DNA of 40,881 nucleotides from the NCBI GenBank assembly GCA_934256705.1, contig CAKQPF010000031.1, positions 1 through 40,881 on the forward strand, in the 5' to 3' direction. The translations under genes were made by a program, and so were the position numbers. Position 1 is the first letter of the stretch. Every line of letters begins with the position of its first letter. Positions 1-7,618 of the stretch are shown piece after piece. This DNA is from an uncultured Prevotella sp. (lineage in GTDB: Bacteria; Bacteroidota; Bacteroidia; Bacteroidales; Bacteroidaceae). The notes beneath the pieces are model-generated. The model did no database searches and was not told the origin of the DNA. It saw only the letters and a program-made list of their open reading frames with translations.

Positions 1-177
1 GGCATCCCTCTCTTGGAACTGAAGGTCTCCTCAAACTTAGATACATAAATGTACTAAAATTTGAGAAGAGCCAATAAAATAATCTGATTGGGAATATGCG
101 ATTCTCGCTTGAAAATGTAACTACCTGATAATCAGAATATAGTTGCTTTCGAAAAAAGAAAAGTGAGGAAAAACAAT

Positions 178-240
178 GCAAAAGCACCGATATTACGCTG
201 AAAAAGCCATGCTTTTATGACGTAATATCGGTGCTTTTGC
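178..240. repeat. 20-bp perfect inverted repeat (hairpin)
   Basis: The arms 178-197 and 221-240 are perfectly complementary over 20 bp, and pairing continues outward for about five more bases with one G-T pair. The 23-base loop contains a smaller stem, AAAAGC (202-207) and GCTTTT (211-216). The left arm is an inverted copy of the 22-bp repeat unit found at 224-245, so the hairpin was probably made by inversion of one unit. It could act as a terminator for the minus-strand operon, but no clear U tract follows it. Confidence 0.8.
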
Positions 241-311
241 GTTGTAATAACTATGCTTTTACCTTGTAATATCTATGTTATTGCAGGGTAATACCTATGC
301 TTTCACCTCGT
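224..311 (-). repeat. 22-bp-period tandem repeat, locus 1
   Basis: Four adjacent units begin exactly 22 bases apart at 224, 246, 268 and 290. Read on the minus strand, each resembles the units at 11118 and 26219, sharing the core AAAAGCATAG followed by a TATT end. The units here differ more from one another than those at 11118. The block sits downstream of the minus-strand deaminase gene. Confidence 0.75.
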
Positions 312-478
312 AAACCCATTTTTCTTGCCTTCAAATGCCATTTTTCCTGGGTTCAGACATCATTTTCCGTGATTTGTGAAGAGCAAAAAAAACCGCATGA
401 AATTAACATGTGTAAATAAATGTAAATGGCAGTCGTCGTGCTCAAAATGACAGATTGTAAGTGCGTGGTAGGAATCAC

Positions 479-952
479 TTAATACTCAATCTTGTCCTCT
501 TTCTCTTCCCAAGCACGGAAAGCGGAGAGAGCTTCAGGACGCATATAGTTGATGGAAGGGATGGAACGTTCAGACATCGGACGCTTTATCTCGTCGTAGA
601 TGAATTTGTCGCCAAAGCCAATTGCTTCGGCATCCTGAGCGTTGTTGCCATAGAATATCTTGGTGATTCCGCTCCAATATATTGCGCTGAGGCACATTGG
701 ACATGGTTCGCAAGAGGTATAGATGACGCAGTCGTTGAGGTGGAAGGTGTTGAGTTTCTGGCAAGCCGCACGGATGGCAGAAACCTCAGCGTGGGCGGTA
801 GGGTCGTTGTTGGCAGTCACGCGGTTGACTCCTACAGCCACTATTTCGTCGTTTCTCACTATCACGGCGCCGAAAGGACCGCCTCCGTTCTTTACGTTTT
901 CCACAGAGGCATCTATTGCCATCTGCATGAATTGTTGGTCTTTATTTGTCAT
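479..952 (-). CDS. guaD: Guanine deaminase (GuaD-type cytidine deaminase fold)
   Basis: This 157-residue protein fits the single-domain bacterial guanine deaminases, which convert guanine to xanthine and ammonia in purine salvage. The zinc site is complete: His54 and the proton-shuttling Glu56 lie in the motif TAHAEV, and Cys84 and Cys87 in CEPCPMC. Length and the short aromatic C-terminus (KIEY) resemble Bacillus GuaD from memory. TadA-type tRNA deaminases share the core motifs but usually differ at the C-terminus, so GuaD is preferred. It is the last gene of the surE-lpxB-guaD run, 85 bases after lpxB, with a REP-like repeat in that gap. Cytosolic. Confidence 0.85.
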   Translation of the reverse strand: MTNKDQQFMQMAIDASVENVKNGGGPFGAVIVRNDEIVAVGVNRVTANNDPTAHAEVSAIRAACQKLNTFHLNDCVIYTSCEPCPMCLSAIYWSGITKIFYGNNAQDAEAIGFGDKFIYDEIKRPMSERSIPSINYMRPEALSAFRAWEEKEDKIEY

Positions 953-982
953 GGTTTTTGGTTTTTTGGTTATAATGGGATG

Positions 983-1012
983 GAATCCGCCGGTAACGCG
1001 GTGGACACAGAG
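983..1012 (-). repeat. REP-like intergenic element, copy A
   Basis: On the minus strand this reads TGTGTCCACCG, CGTTAC, CGGCGGATTCC, matching the shared core of the composite repeat seen at 2241, 9968, 10077, 23720 and 40860. One stem position is mismatched in this copy. It lies in the 85-base gap between lpxB and guaD. Confidence 0.7.
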
Positions 1013-1037
1013 GCGGACACTCGGGGATACAGTGGTG

Positions 1038-2207
1038 TTATTCCTTGTTTTTGAGGATGGAAATCATCTCCCGTGCCGTGTTCTCAGGAGTGGGAAGGTC
1101 ACCGAGACGGCGGTCTATTTCGTCGTAGTTGCGGAGCATTTCCTCGCGCTTTGCAGAGCCTGGGAGGACATTCCGCAATTCATCCACGATGTTTCTGACG
1201 GAGAACCGCTCAGCCATAAGTTCCTGAACCACCTCCTTGTCGGCAATGAGATTGACGAGGGAGATGAATCTGCACTTGATGATATGATTGAAAGCCCAGC
1301 GCGTCAGGTGCGGAACAGGCGTCTTGTAGCATACCACTTGCGGCACATCAAAGATGGCAGTTTCGAGCGTTGCCGTGCCACTCGTCACGAGAGCGGCGGT
1401 AGAGTGGGAGAGCAGAGCGTAAGTGTCATTGCGAGTGGTCTTGATGTCCGACCCGGAAATGAATGCTTCGTAATAACTGTCATCAATGCCGGGAGCGCAG
1501 GCAAGGACGGGCTGGTAGTCGGGAAATTCCCTTACAGCCTCCATCATTGCCGGCAAGTTGTCCTTGATTTCCTGTTTGCGACTTCCAGCAAGCAGGGCGA
1601 TGATAGGTTTTTCAGCGTCAAGATGATAGCGAAGTCGGAACTCCTTGTCGGTCTCCTTGTATTCAGAGCGGAACAGGCGCACCTCGTCAGCGGTGGGATT
1701 TCCCACATAATGAATAGGATAGCCATGCTTCTTCTCGAAGAAATCCACCTCGAAAGGCAGTATGGAGAATAGTTCCTGCACGTCTCGCTTGATGTTTTTG
1801 ATGCGCCATTCCTTCCAAGCCCAGAGCTTCGGTGCGATGAAATAGAAGGCAGGACAGCCTTTCCATTCCGTAGTAGGGTGGTTTCGGTAGTCGGAGATGA
1901 ATTTCGCGATGGAGAGATTGAATCCGGCATAGTCCACGAGGATTACCACATCAGGCTGCCATCTGACGATGTCCTGCTTGCACATCTTCATATTACGCAT
2001 GATGGTAGGAAGATGCAGGAGCACAGGGATGAAGCCCATGTAGGCAAGTTCCTTGTAGTGGCGCACCCTTTCGCCGCCCACTGCCGCCATGTTGTCACCG
2101 CCGAAGAAGCGGAACTGCGCCTCCGGGTCCTGTGCTTTCAAGGCTTCCATGAGATGGGAAGCGTGCAGGTCACCGCTTGCTTCGCCTACTATCAGGTAAT
2201 ATTTCAT
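1038..2207 (-). CDS. lpxB: Lipid-A-disaccharide synthase (GT19)
   Basis: LpxB joins UDP-2,3-diacylglucosamine to 2,3-diacylglucosamine-1-phosphate to make the lipid A disaccharide at the inner face of the cytoplasmic membrane. The 389-residue length is normal for the family. The N-terminus carries the expected VGEASGDLHAS motif (residues 7-17). The C-terminal half has the nucleotide-sugar binding segments AGSRKQEI and SGTATLE. It lies between surE (165 bases upstream) and guaD (85 bases downstream), all on the minus strand, and surE-lpxB adjacency is usual in Bacteroidota. The surE-lpxB gap holds a composite repeat, so the two genes may be only partly co-transcribed. Confidence 0.95.
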   Translation of the reverse strand: MKYYLIVGEASGDLHASHLMEALKAQDPEAQFRFFGGDNMAAVGGERVRHYKELAYMGFIPVLLHLPTIMRNMKMCKQDIVRWQPDVVILVDYAGFNLSIAKFISDYRNHPTTEWKGCPAFYFIAPKLWAWKEWRIKNIKRDVQELFSILPFEVDFFEKKHGYPIHYVGNPTADEVRLFRSEYKETDKEFRLRYHLDAEKPIIALLAGSRKQEIKDNLPAMMEAVREFPDYQPVLACAPGIDDSYYEAFISGSDIKTTRNDTYALLSHSTAALVTSGTATLETAIFDVPQVVCYKTPVPHLTRWAFNHIIKCRFISLVNLIADKEVVQELMAERFSVRNIVDELRNVLPGSAKREEMLRNYDEIDRRLGDLPTPENTAREMISILKNKE

Positions 2208-2240
2208 TGTCGCTTTTCTTGTTGATGTTTATTATGGGGA

Positions 2241-2361
2241 TTCGGAATATCCGCCGGTAACGCGGCGGACACAGTGGCTCTTTGCTAAATACGCTGACTT
2301 CTTGCTAAATACGCTGGCTCCTTGCCAAATGAAGGATGGAGAATGGGGGATGAAGGCGTGA
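2241..2361 (-). repeat. Composite REP-like element, copy B
   Basis: On the minus strand the order is a CATTCTCCATCC-type tract, two near-identical segments containing AGCGTATTTAGCAA, then the core with stem TCCGCCG, loop CGTTAC, stem CGGCGGA and the end TATTCCGAA. The same order, a CATTCTTCATT tract then GCAAGAAGCCACTGTGTC then the stem, occurs at 10035-10115. Here both stem arms differ from those at 9968 in a compensating way (C-G in place of A-T). Confidence 0.8.
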
Positions 2362-2372
2362 TGGGGGAGGTG

Positions 2373-3164
2373 TTATCTGTTACATCTTGCCTTTAGTTTC
2401 TCCAGGTATCTGAAGTCCGTCATTTCCACTGTGGTGGGAGTGATGGCAATGTAGCCGTTCCTTAAAGCCCAGGCATCAGTGTCGGTGGCTTCGGGTTCAT
2501 CATTCTGATAGAATCCGCACATCCAGTAATAGTCGTATCCACGAGACGGATGATGGCATTTCTCCACCTCCTTACGCCAGTGACCGTGCGCCATTCTGCA
2601 TATCTTCACCTCGTCGTGGAGTATCTGTTTCGGCACGTTCACGTTGAGGCAGGAATATTCTGGCATACCATCTTTCAGAACATCGGCAACAAGCTGGCGC
2701 ACAATGTCTTCCATAGCAGAGAAATCAGCGTCGGCATCATTGTCGCAAAGGGAGAATGCGATGCTCGGAATGCCCTTGAGAGCACCCTCGAATACCACGC
2801 CTACGGTGCCGCTGTAATGCGCATTCGTGCTCGCGTTGTCGCCGTGGTTAATCCCGCTCAGCACGAGAGCCGGCTTGCGTGGGCAAATCTCGGAGTAAGC
2901 CATCTTGACGCAATCTACGGGAGTACCCGTGCATCTCCATATGCTGACATTATCCTCCGTCCGTACATGATACAGTCTGAGAAGGTCCATGGAGAAAGCT
3001 CGGCTGCTGCCTGATCTGCCTCCGTCTGGAGCACAAACAATGATGTCGCCAAGGTCTTTCACCATGCGTATTAGTTCGTTGATGCCCTTAGCCTGATAGC
3101 CGTCATCATTGGAAATGAGAATAAGAGGTCTGTTCGTATCTGAAGTGCTTTTTGTTTCAATCAT
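2373..3164 (-). CDS. surE: 5'/3'-nucleotidase SurE
   Basis: SurE is a metal-dependent nucleoside monophosphate phosphatase linked to stationary-phase survival and nucleotide turnover. The 263-residue protein has the N-terminal metal-binding motif SNDDG (residues 18-22, acidic pair Asp20-Asp21), the SGINHGDN segment and the following SGTVGVVFEGAL segment typical of the family. No other start codon lies between the ATG at 3164 and the NDDG motif, so this start is firm. A TAACTTTG -7 box ends only five bases before the ATG. First gene of the surE-lpxB-guaD run and divergent from parA. Confidence 0.95.
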   Translation of the reverse strand: MIETKSTSDTNRPLILISNDDGYQAKGINELIRMVKDLGDIIVCAPDGGRSGSSRAFSMDLLRLYHVRTEDNVSIWRCTGTPVDCVKMAYSEICPRKPALVLSGINHGDNASTNAHYSGTVGVVFEGALKGIPSIAFSLCDNDADADFSAMEDIVRQLVADVLKDGMPEYSCLNVNVPKQILHDEVKICRMAHGHWRKEVEKCHHPSRGYDYYWMCGFYQNDEPEATDTDAWALRNGYIAITPTTVEMTDFRYLEKLKARCNR

Positions 3165-3168
3165 AGTG

Positions 3169-3176
3169 CAAAGTTA
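3169..3176 (-). promoter_or_regulatory. -7 box (TAACTTTG) for surE
   Basis: The minus strand reads TAACTTTGC, matching the Bacteroidota TAnnTTTG box. No clear -33 TTG is seen at 19-21 bases. The start codon of surE follows within five bases, implying a leaderless or near-leaderless mRNA if this box is used. Confidence 0.5.
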
Positions 3177-3260
3177 GGAAAAAGGATATAAAAACGTGTC
3201 TAAAATGCTAAAAATTGTATATTATTAAGAGAAAAGGGGGCTTTTCCGAAGAAAAATTAG

Positions 3261-3268
3261 TAACTTTG
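3261..3268 (+). promoter_or_regulatory. -7 box (TAACTTTG) for parAB
   Basis: TAACTTTGC matches the Bacteroidota -7 consensus and lies 43 bases upstream of the parA start. The -33 region is weak. It faces away from the surE box in the 147-base divergent gap. Confidence 0.55.
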
Positions 3269-3311
3269 CAAAGTATTATGTGCAATTCTATCTCAAAAAC
3301 AAAAAGAGATT

Positions 3312-4088
3312 ATGAACAAAAAACAAGGTAAAATAATCGCTCTGGCAAACCAGAAGGGTGGCGTGGGCAAGACCACGACAACGATAAATCTCGCCGCTTC
3401 GCTTGCAACGCTGGAGAAAAGTGTGCTCGTAGTGGATGCCGACCCGCAGGCAAATGCCTCAAGTGGCCTCGGAGTGGATCTGCAGGAAGTGGATTGTTCC
3501 CTCTATGAGTGTATCATTGACCATGCTGACGTGCGTGATGCTATTTACACCACGGATATCACAGGACTTGACATTATCCCAAGTCACATCAACCTTGTAG
3601 GCGCAGAAATCGAGATGCTCAACATCAAGAACCGTGAGCACGTCATCGCAAAGCTGTTGGAGCCGATACGTGAGGAGTATGACTATATCCTTATCGACTG
3701 CAGTCCTTCGCTCGGTCTCATTACGGTCAACTCGCTGACGGCGGCTTCTTCGGTCATAATTCCGGTGCAGTGTGAGTATTTTGCCCTTGAAGGTATCAGC
3801 AAACTGCTCAATACCATCAAGATAATCAAGAGCAAACTCAATCCTCAACTGGAGATAGAGGGATTCCTCCTGACCATGTATGACTCCCGTCTTCGTCTGG
3901 CAAACCAGATCTATGACGAGGTGAAGCGCCACTTCCAGGAGCTCGTCTTCAAGACGGTAATCCAGCGAAACGTGAAGCTTTCGGAGTCTCCTTCCCACGG
4001 ACTTCCTGTCATTCTCTATGATGCGGAATCCACCGGATCGAAGAATCACCTTGCTCTGGCTAAGGAGATAATTGCACGCGAGAGGTAA
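3312..4088 (+). CDS. parA: ParA/Soj chromosome-partitioning ATPase
   Basis: This 258-residue protein is a deviant Walker-type ATPase that drives segregation of ParB-bound origin regions on the nucleoid. It opens with the P-loop KGGVGKTT (residues 15-22, including the signature lysine), followed by VVDADPQANAS and the CSPSLG segment. Length matches chromosomal Soj rather than the longer plasmid ParA forms. parB follows after about 130 bases. The order parA, parB, DUF5683, MltD-like, Rel is one I know as conserved in Bacteroidota, which supports a chromosomal locus. Confidence 0.95.
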   Translation: MNKKQGKIIALANQKGGVGKTTTTINLAASLATLEKSVLVVDADPQANASSGLGVDLQEVDCSLYECIIDHADVRDAIYTTDITGLDIIPSHINLVGAEIEMLNIKNREHVIAKLLEPIREEYDYILIDCSPSLGLITVNSLTAASSVIIPVQCEYFALEGISKLLNTIKIIKSKLNPQLEIEGFLLTMYDSRLRLANQIYDEVKRHFQELVFKTVIQRNVKLSESPSHGLPVILYDAESTGSKNHLALAKEIIARER

Positions 4089-4215
4089 GAGACGTCAGGG
4101 ACGCATTGTCGTCCGAAAGGTAAAAGGCTTGTAAAAGCAGACGGCTGGTAGGCATGGGCACAAGTGAAAGCTTGCTGCCTGTCGGCTTATGGCTGATAAA
4201 AGAATAGATATAACA

Positions 4216-5106
4216 ATGGCAGTACACAAGAAATACAATGCTTTGGGCAGAGGTCTTGACGCACTTATCTCCACAGAGGGAGTGCGCCCACAGGGTTCCT
4301 CTACCATAAATGAAATAGCAATCGAGCAGATAGAGGCAAATCCTAACCAGCCTCGACGCGAGTTTGACGAGGAATCATTGAGGGAACTCGCCACAAGTAT
4401 CCGCGAGATAGGCATCATCCAGCCTATCACTCTCCGTCAGGTGGATGACCACCGCTTTCAGATTATTGCCGGTGAGCGCCGCTGGAGAGCTTCCCAGTTG
4501 GCTGGACTGAAGGCAATTCCAGCCTATATCCGCACCATAAGCGACGAGAGCATCATGGAGATGGCGCTCGTGGAGAATATCCAGCGTGAGGACCTTAACT
4601 CCATAGAGATAGCCCTTGCCTATCAGCATCTTCTCGAAAATGACGGCATGACGCAGGAGAAAATATCCGAAAGGGTGGGCAAGAGCCGTGCTGCAATAGC
4701 CAATTATCTTCGCCTTCTCCGCCTTCCTGCGCAGATACAGCTCGCTCTTCAGAAGAAAGAGATTGACATGGGCCATGCCCGTGCGCTCCTTTCCCTTGAC
4801 AGCCCTTCGCTCCAGATAAAGGTCTTCAAGGAGATAATGAAGAACAATTACTCCGTGCGCAAAGTGGAAGAGATGTGCTCTCTGCTCAAGAACGGGGAGG
4901 AAGTGGGTGTCGGCGGCAAGAAAATAGCACCTCGACAGACGCTTCCGGAGGGCTACGACGCTCTGAAGACCCGTCTTGCGTCGTTTCTCAATTCAAAGGT
5001 GCAGCTCTCATGCTCTGCAAAAGGAAAGGGGAAAATCACCATTCCTTTCGACAATGAGGAAGACCTTGAGCGTCTCATGCTCCTGTTTGATAGGTTGAAA
5101 CAGTAG
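4216..5106 (+). CDS. parB: ParB/Spo0J chromosome-partitioning protein
   Basis: ParB binds parS and spreads on DNA as a CTP-dependent clamp, loading SMC and guiding ParA. Visible parts of the 296-residue protein are the N-terminal ParA-contact segment (NALGRGLDALI), the NPNQPRR motif, the CTP-binding GERRWRA motif, the ENIQREDLN segment and the helix-turn-helix around KISERVGKSRAAIANY. I chose the ATG at 4216 because family members begin MAV...LGRGLDAL; an in-frame ATG at 4189 would add nine unconserved residues. No parS-like palindrome was recognised in the window. Confidence 0.93.
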   Translation: MAVHKKYNALGRGLDALISTEGVRPQGSSTINEIAIEQIEANPNQPRREFDEESLRELATSIREIGIIQPITLRQVDDHRFQIIAGERRWRASQLAGLKAIPAYIRTISDESIMEMALVENIQREDLNSIEIALAYQHLLENDGMTQEKISERVGKSRAAIANYLRLLRLPAQIQLALQKKEIDMGHARALLSLDSPSLQIKVFKEIMKNNYSVRKVEEMCSLLKNGEEVGVGGKKIAPRQTLPEGYDALKTRLASFLNSKVQLSCSAKGKGKITIPFDNEEDLERLMLLFDRLKQ

Positions 5107-5217
5107 AATAATCTTAATTCTTGATGCTTGATTTGTAATTCATGATGAATAATCGGAAAGTGCAGACGTACGATTGTGAATTATGGATTATGAACTATGA
5201 ACTAAATAATAAATAAG

Positions 5218-5976
5218 GTGAACATAAATCATCTGCATATATTCAGGACATTGTTTGTGGCAGTTGGACTCCTGTTCTGCCTCTCTGCCGGAGCGCAGGT
5301 GGAGGTGAAGGTGGACTCTGTCATAGGTAAAGCGATGTCGGACACCACACTTCGCGCAGACAATCCGGTTCTCACCGCTAAGGATACACTCGCATTGCTG
5401 CATCTCCAGAAAGAGGGCAAGAAGATAAAGCGTGACTGGGCGACGTGGAAACCGGACCCAAAACGTGCGATGTGGCTCGCTATCGTGCTGCCGGGAGCAG
5501 GACAGATATACAACAGGAAATACTGGAAACTGCCTATCTTCTACGGAGGATTCCTCGGATGTGCTTACGCTATGAGATGGAATAACCAGATGTATGCCGA
5601 CTATGCGCAGGCTTACATCGACATAATGGATGACAATCCCAACACCAACAGTTTCAATCAGTTCCTGCATCTCGGCAGTCAGATTACCGAACAGAATATC
5701 GACCGCTACAAGGAACTGTTCAGAAAGCGTAAGGACAGGTTTCGCAGATGGCGCGATTTGAGTTTTTTCTGCATGATAGGAGTCTATGGACTCAGCATCA
5801 TTGATGCCTATGTCGATGCTTCTCTCTCGCAGTTTGACATCAGCGACGACCTCAGTCTCCGTATCGAACCGGGACTGGTCAATTCCAATGGCAATGCTGT
5901 TGGAAACAGAAATAAGGGAGGTCTCGGCTTTTCTTCCACCACAGGAGTGGGAATAAATGCCGCTCTGACTTTCTGA
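5218..5976 (+). CDS. DUF5683 family membrane protein
   Basis: This 252-residue protein starts at a GTG, which is needed to include the signal-peptide-like N-terminus (hydrophobic residues 10-25 ending AGA). The central segment MWLAIVLPGAGQIYNRKYWK and the following YGGFLG and MRWNNQMYADYA segments are characteristic of the DUF5683 family, which in Bacteroidota sits between parB and a lytic transglycosylase. A second hydrophobic stretch (about residues 182-200) precedes a C-terminal region that may lie in the periplasm or envelope. Function is unknown; the position suggests an envelope role coordinated with chromosome partitioning and wall growth. Confidence 0.8.
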   Translation: MNINHLHIFRTLFVAVGLLFCLSAGAQVEVKVDSVIGKAMSDTTLRADNPVLTAKDTLALLHLQKEGKKIKRDWATWKPDPKRAMWLAIVLPGAGQIYNRKYWKLPIFYGGFLGCAYAMRWNNQMYADYAQAYIDIMDDNPNTNSFNQFLHLGSQITEQNIDRYKELFRKRKDRFRRWRDLSFFCMIGVYGLSIIDAYVDASLSQFDISDDLSLRIEPGLVNSNGNAVGNRNKGGLGFSSTTGVGINAALTF

Positions 5977-6196
5977 TGGCTTGCCTGAAATGGAAAGCCA
6001 TGCCCCATTGCTATATGGAATAGTTCCACAGGCTTGGGATGAGAAATGATGGATGGATGCGTAAGTCATTCCCCATGTCAATATGACGGACTGGTGACGG
6101 ATGAGCATTCCATTCCCAATAGGACTGTAAGCAAAGCGCCCGTGACGGACCGGAAACGGGATGTCGCGGCGGTTTGGCAATAGTTATGTTTTACAA

Positions 6197-7561
6197 ATGA
6201 ATATGAGTAATAAAAATATAATAATGTCTTTAGCCTTCTTCTTCGGAGGCATATCACCACTTTTTGCACAGAATGTCGTTGAAGATGATGACGATAACGA
6301 ATATGATGACGAAGAGATCATCATAGATAAAGGTAATGGAAAGGAAGAGATAATCGAGGTGCCGGAAGGTATGCTCATGGAACTCGACTCCCTTCTCAAT
6401 GACTATAAAGCCAAAGTATATCTCGTTCCGGACACCAACTGCCACATGAGTGACATCAATCCGGTGTATGAGACTGACGTATATAAGGACCGTCTGCGCC
6501 GACTTCCTACTGCAATGGAGATGCCTTGGAATGAGGTGGTGCAGAAATTCATCGACCGTTACTCCGGACGCTTGCGCCGTTCGGTAGGCTTCATGCTCGG
6601 TGCCAGCAATTTCTATATGCCTATCTTCGAGCAGGCGCTTGAGGTTTACGGCATTCCACTCGAACTGAAGTATCTCCCAGTCATAGAGTCTGCGCTCAAT
6701 CCTAACGCCATCAGCCGCGTGGGAGCTACGGGATTGTGGCAGTTTATGCTCGCCACTGGCAAGCGATATGGACTCAAAGTCACCACGATGATTGACGAAC
6801 GCCGCGACCCTGTCAAGGCTTCGTATGCCGCAGCGCATTATCTCAGCGACCTCTACAAGATATTCGGTGACTGGAATCTCGTCATCGCAGCATACAACGC
6901 AGGACCTGAGAATATCAACAAAGCTATCCGCCGTGCAGGTGGCGACGCTGACTATTGGAAGATATATCCTTATCTCCCTACTGAGACACGAGGATATGTA
7001 CCTGCCTTTATAGCAGCCAATTACATCATGAACTACTACAGTGAGCACAACATATGCCCGATGCTTGCCGAGGCTCCTGTATCTACAGATACCGTAATGC
7101 TCTACCGTGACGTGCATTTCGAGCAGATTTCCAAGGTCATCGGCATCAGTATGGAGCAGCTCCGCAGCCTTAATCCGCAGTACAGAAAGGACGTGGTGAC
7201 TGGCTATAGTGAGCCTACAGACCTTCGTATGCCGGTGGAATACGTCAATGCTTTCATCGAGCATGAGGATTCCATCTATGCCTATAATGTGGATAATCTG
7301 ATGAAGCGTGCTGAGGTGGCTGTGAATGAAGACGCTCCGGTCTATCGTTCATCTTCCCGCTCTACAGCAAGGAAGTCGAAGAATGCACGTAGAGGCAGAA
7401 GTTCACGTCGCTCAAGAGGTGGAAGAAACGTTACTATCAAGAATGGAGATACGCTTTCTGAAATCGCAAAGAGACACGGAACAACCGTGGCAAAACTCAA
7501 AAGGCTGAATAGAATCTCTGGCTCTTCTATCCGTGCTGGTAAGAAGATTCGCGTGAGATAG
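6197..7561 (+). CDS. Lytic transglycosylase with C-terminal LysM (MltD-like)
   Basis: The enzyme would cleave peptidoglycan between MurNAc and GlcNAc, forming 1,6-anhydro ends. I start it at 6197 because MNMSNKN followed by a hydrophobic run ending FAQ makes a signal peptide; an ATG at 6161 would add an unlikely charged extension. Next is a very acidic stretch (about residues 18-40), then the SLT domain with catalytic Glu in PVIESALNP, GATGLWQFM, AYNAGPENI and the YVPAFIAA segment. A Ser/Arg/Lys-rich basic linker leads to one LysM repeat at the C-terminus (NGDTLSEIAKRHGTT). It follows the DUF5683 gene and precedes rel on the same strand. Confidence 0.9.
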   Translation: MNMSNKNIIMSLAFFFGGISPLFAQNVVEDDDDNEYDDEEIIIDKGNGKEEIIEVPEGMLMELDSLLNDYKAKVYLVPDTNCHMSDINPVYETDVYKDRLRRLPTAMEMPWNEVVQKFIDRYSGRLRRSVGFMLGASNFYMPIFEQALEVYGIPLELKYLPVIESALNPNAISRVGATGLWQFMLATGKRYGLKVTTMIDERRDPVKASYAAAHYLSDLYKIFGDWNLVIAAYNAGPENINKAIRRAGGDADYWKIYPYLPTETRGYVPAFIAANYIMNYYSEHNICPMLAEAPVSTDTVMLYRDVHFEQISKVIGISMEQLRSLNPQYRKDVVTGYSEPTDLRMPVEYVNAFIEHEDSIYAYNVDNLMKRAEVAVNEDAPVYRSSSRSTARKSKNARRGRSSRRSRGGRNVTIKNGDTLSEIAKRHGTTVAKLKRLNRISGSSIRAGKKIRVR

Positions 7562-7618
7562 TCTCTTGAAAGTCACATAATTAGAACTATATCTCAATCG
7601 TAAGCAAAGATATAAGCT

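Larger units (their letters stand above)
1..478. other. Non-coding region downstream of guaD
   Basis: No credible gene is seen in either strand. The left 170 bases are AT-rich and unremarkable. Bases 173-311 hold a large hairpin and a run of 22-bp repeats, listed separately. Bases 312-478 contain homopolymer-rich sequence with no recognised signal. The region lies downstream of the minus-strand deaminase gene ending at 479. Confidence 0.6.

Noticed and set aside
224..311. CRISPR array
   Set aside because: The units are directly adjacent with no unique spacers, and no cas gene is present in the window.
3177..3311. parS site in the surE-parA gap
   Set aside because: No palindrome close to the parS consensus was found here or elsewhere in the window.
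4189..4215. Upstream ATG as the parB start
   Set aside because: It adds nine residues unlike the family N-terminus; the ATG at 4216 fits better.
6254..7264. Long minus-strand open frame opposite the transglycosylase gene
   Set aside because: It runs antisense through a clear SLT domain; similar long antisense frames occur opposite etfA, dnaG, alaS and others.
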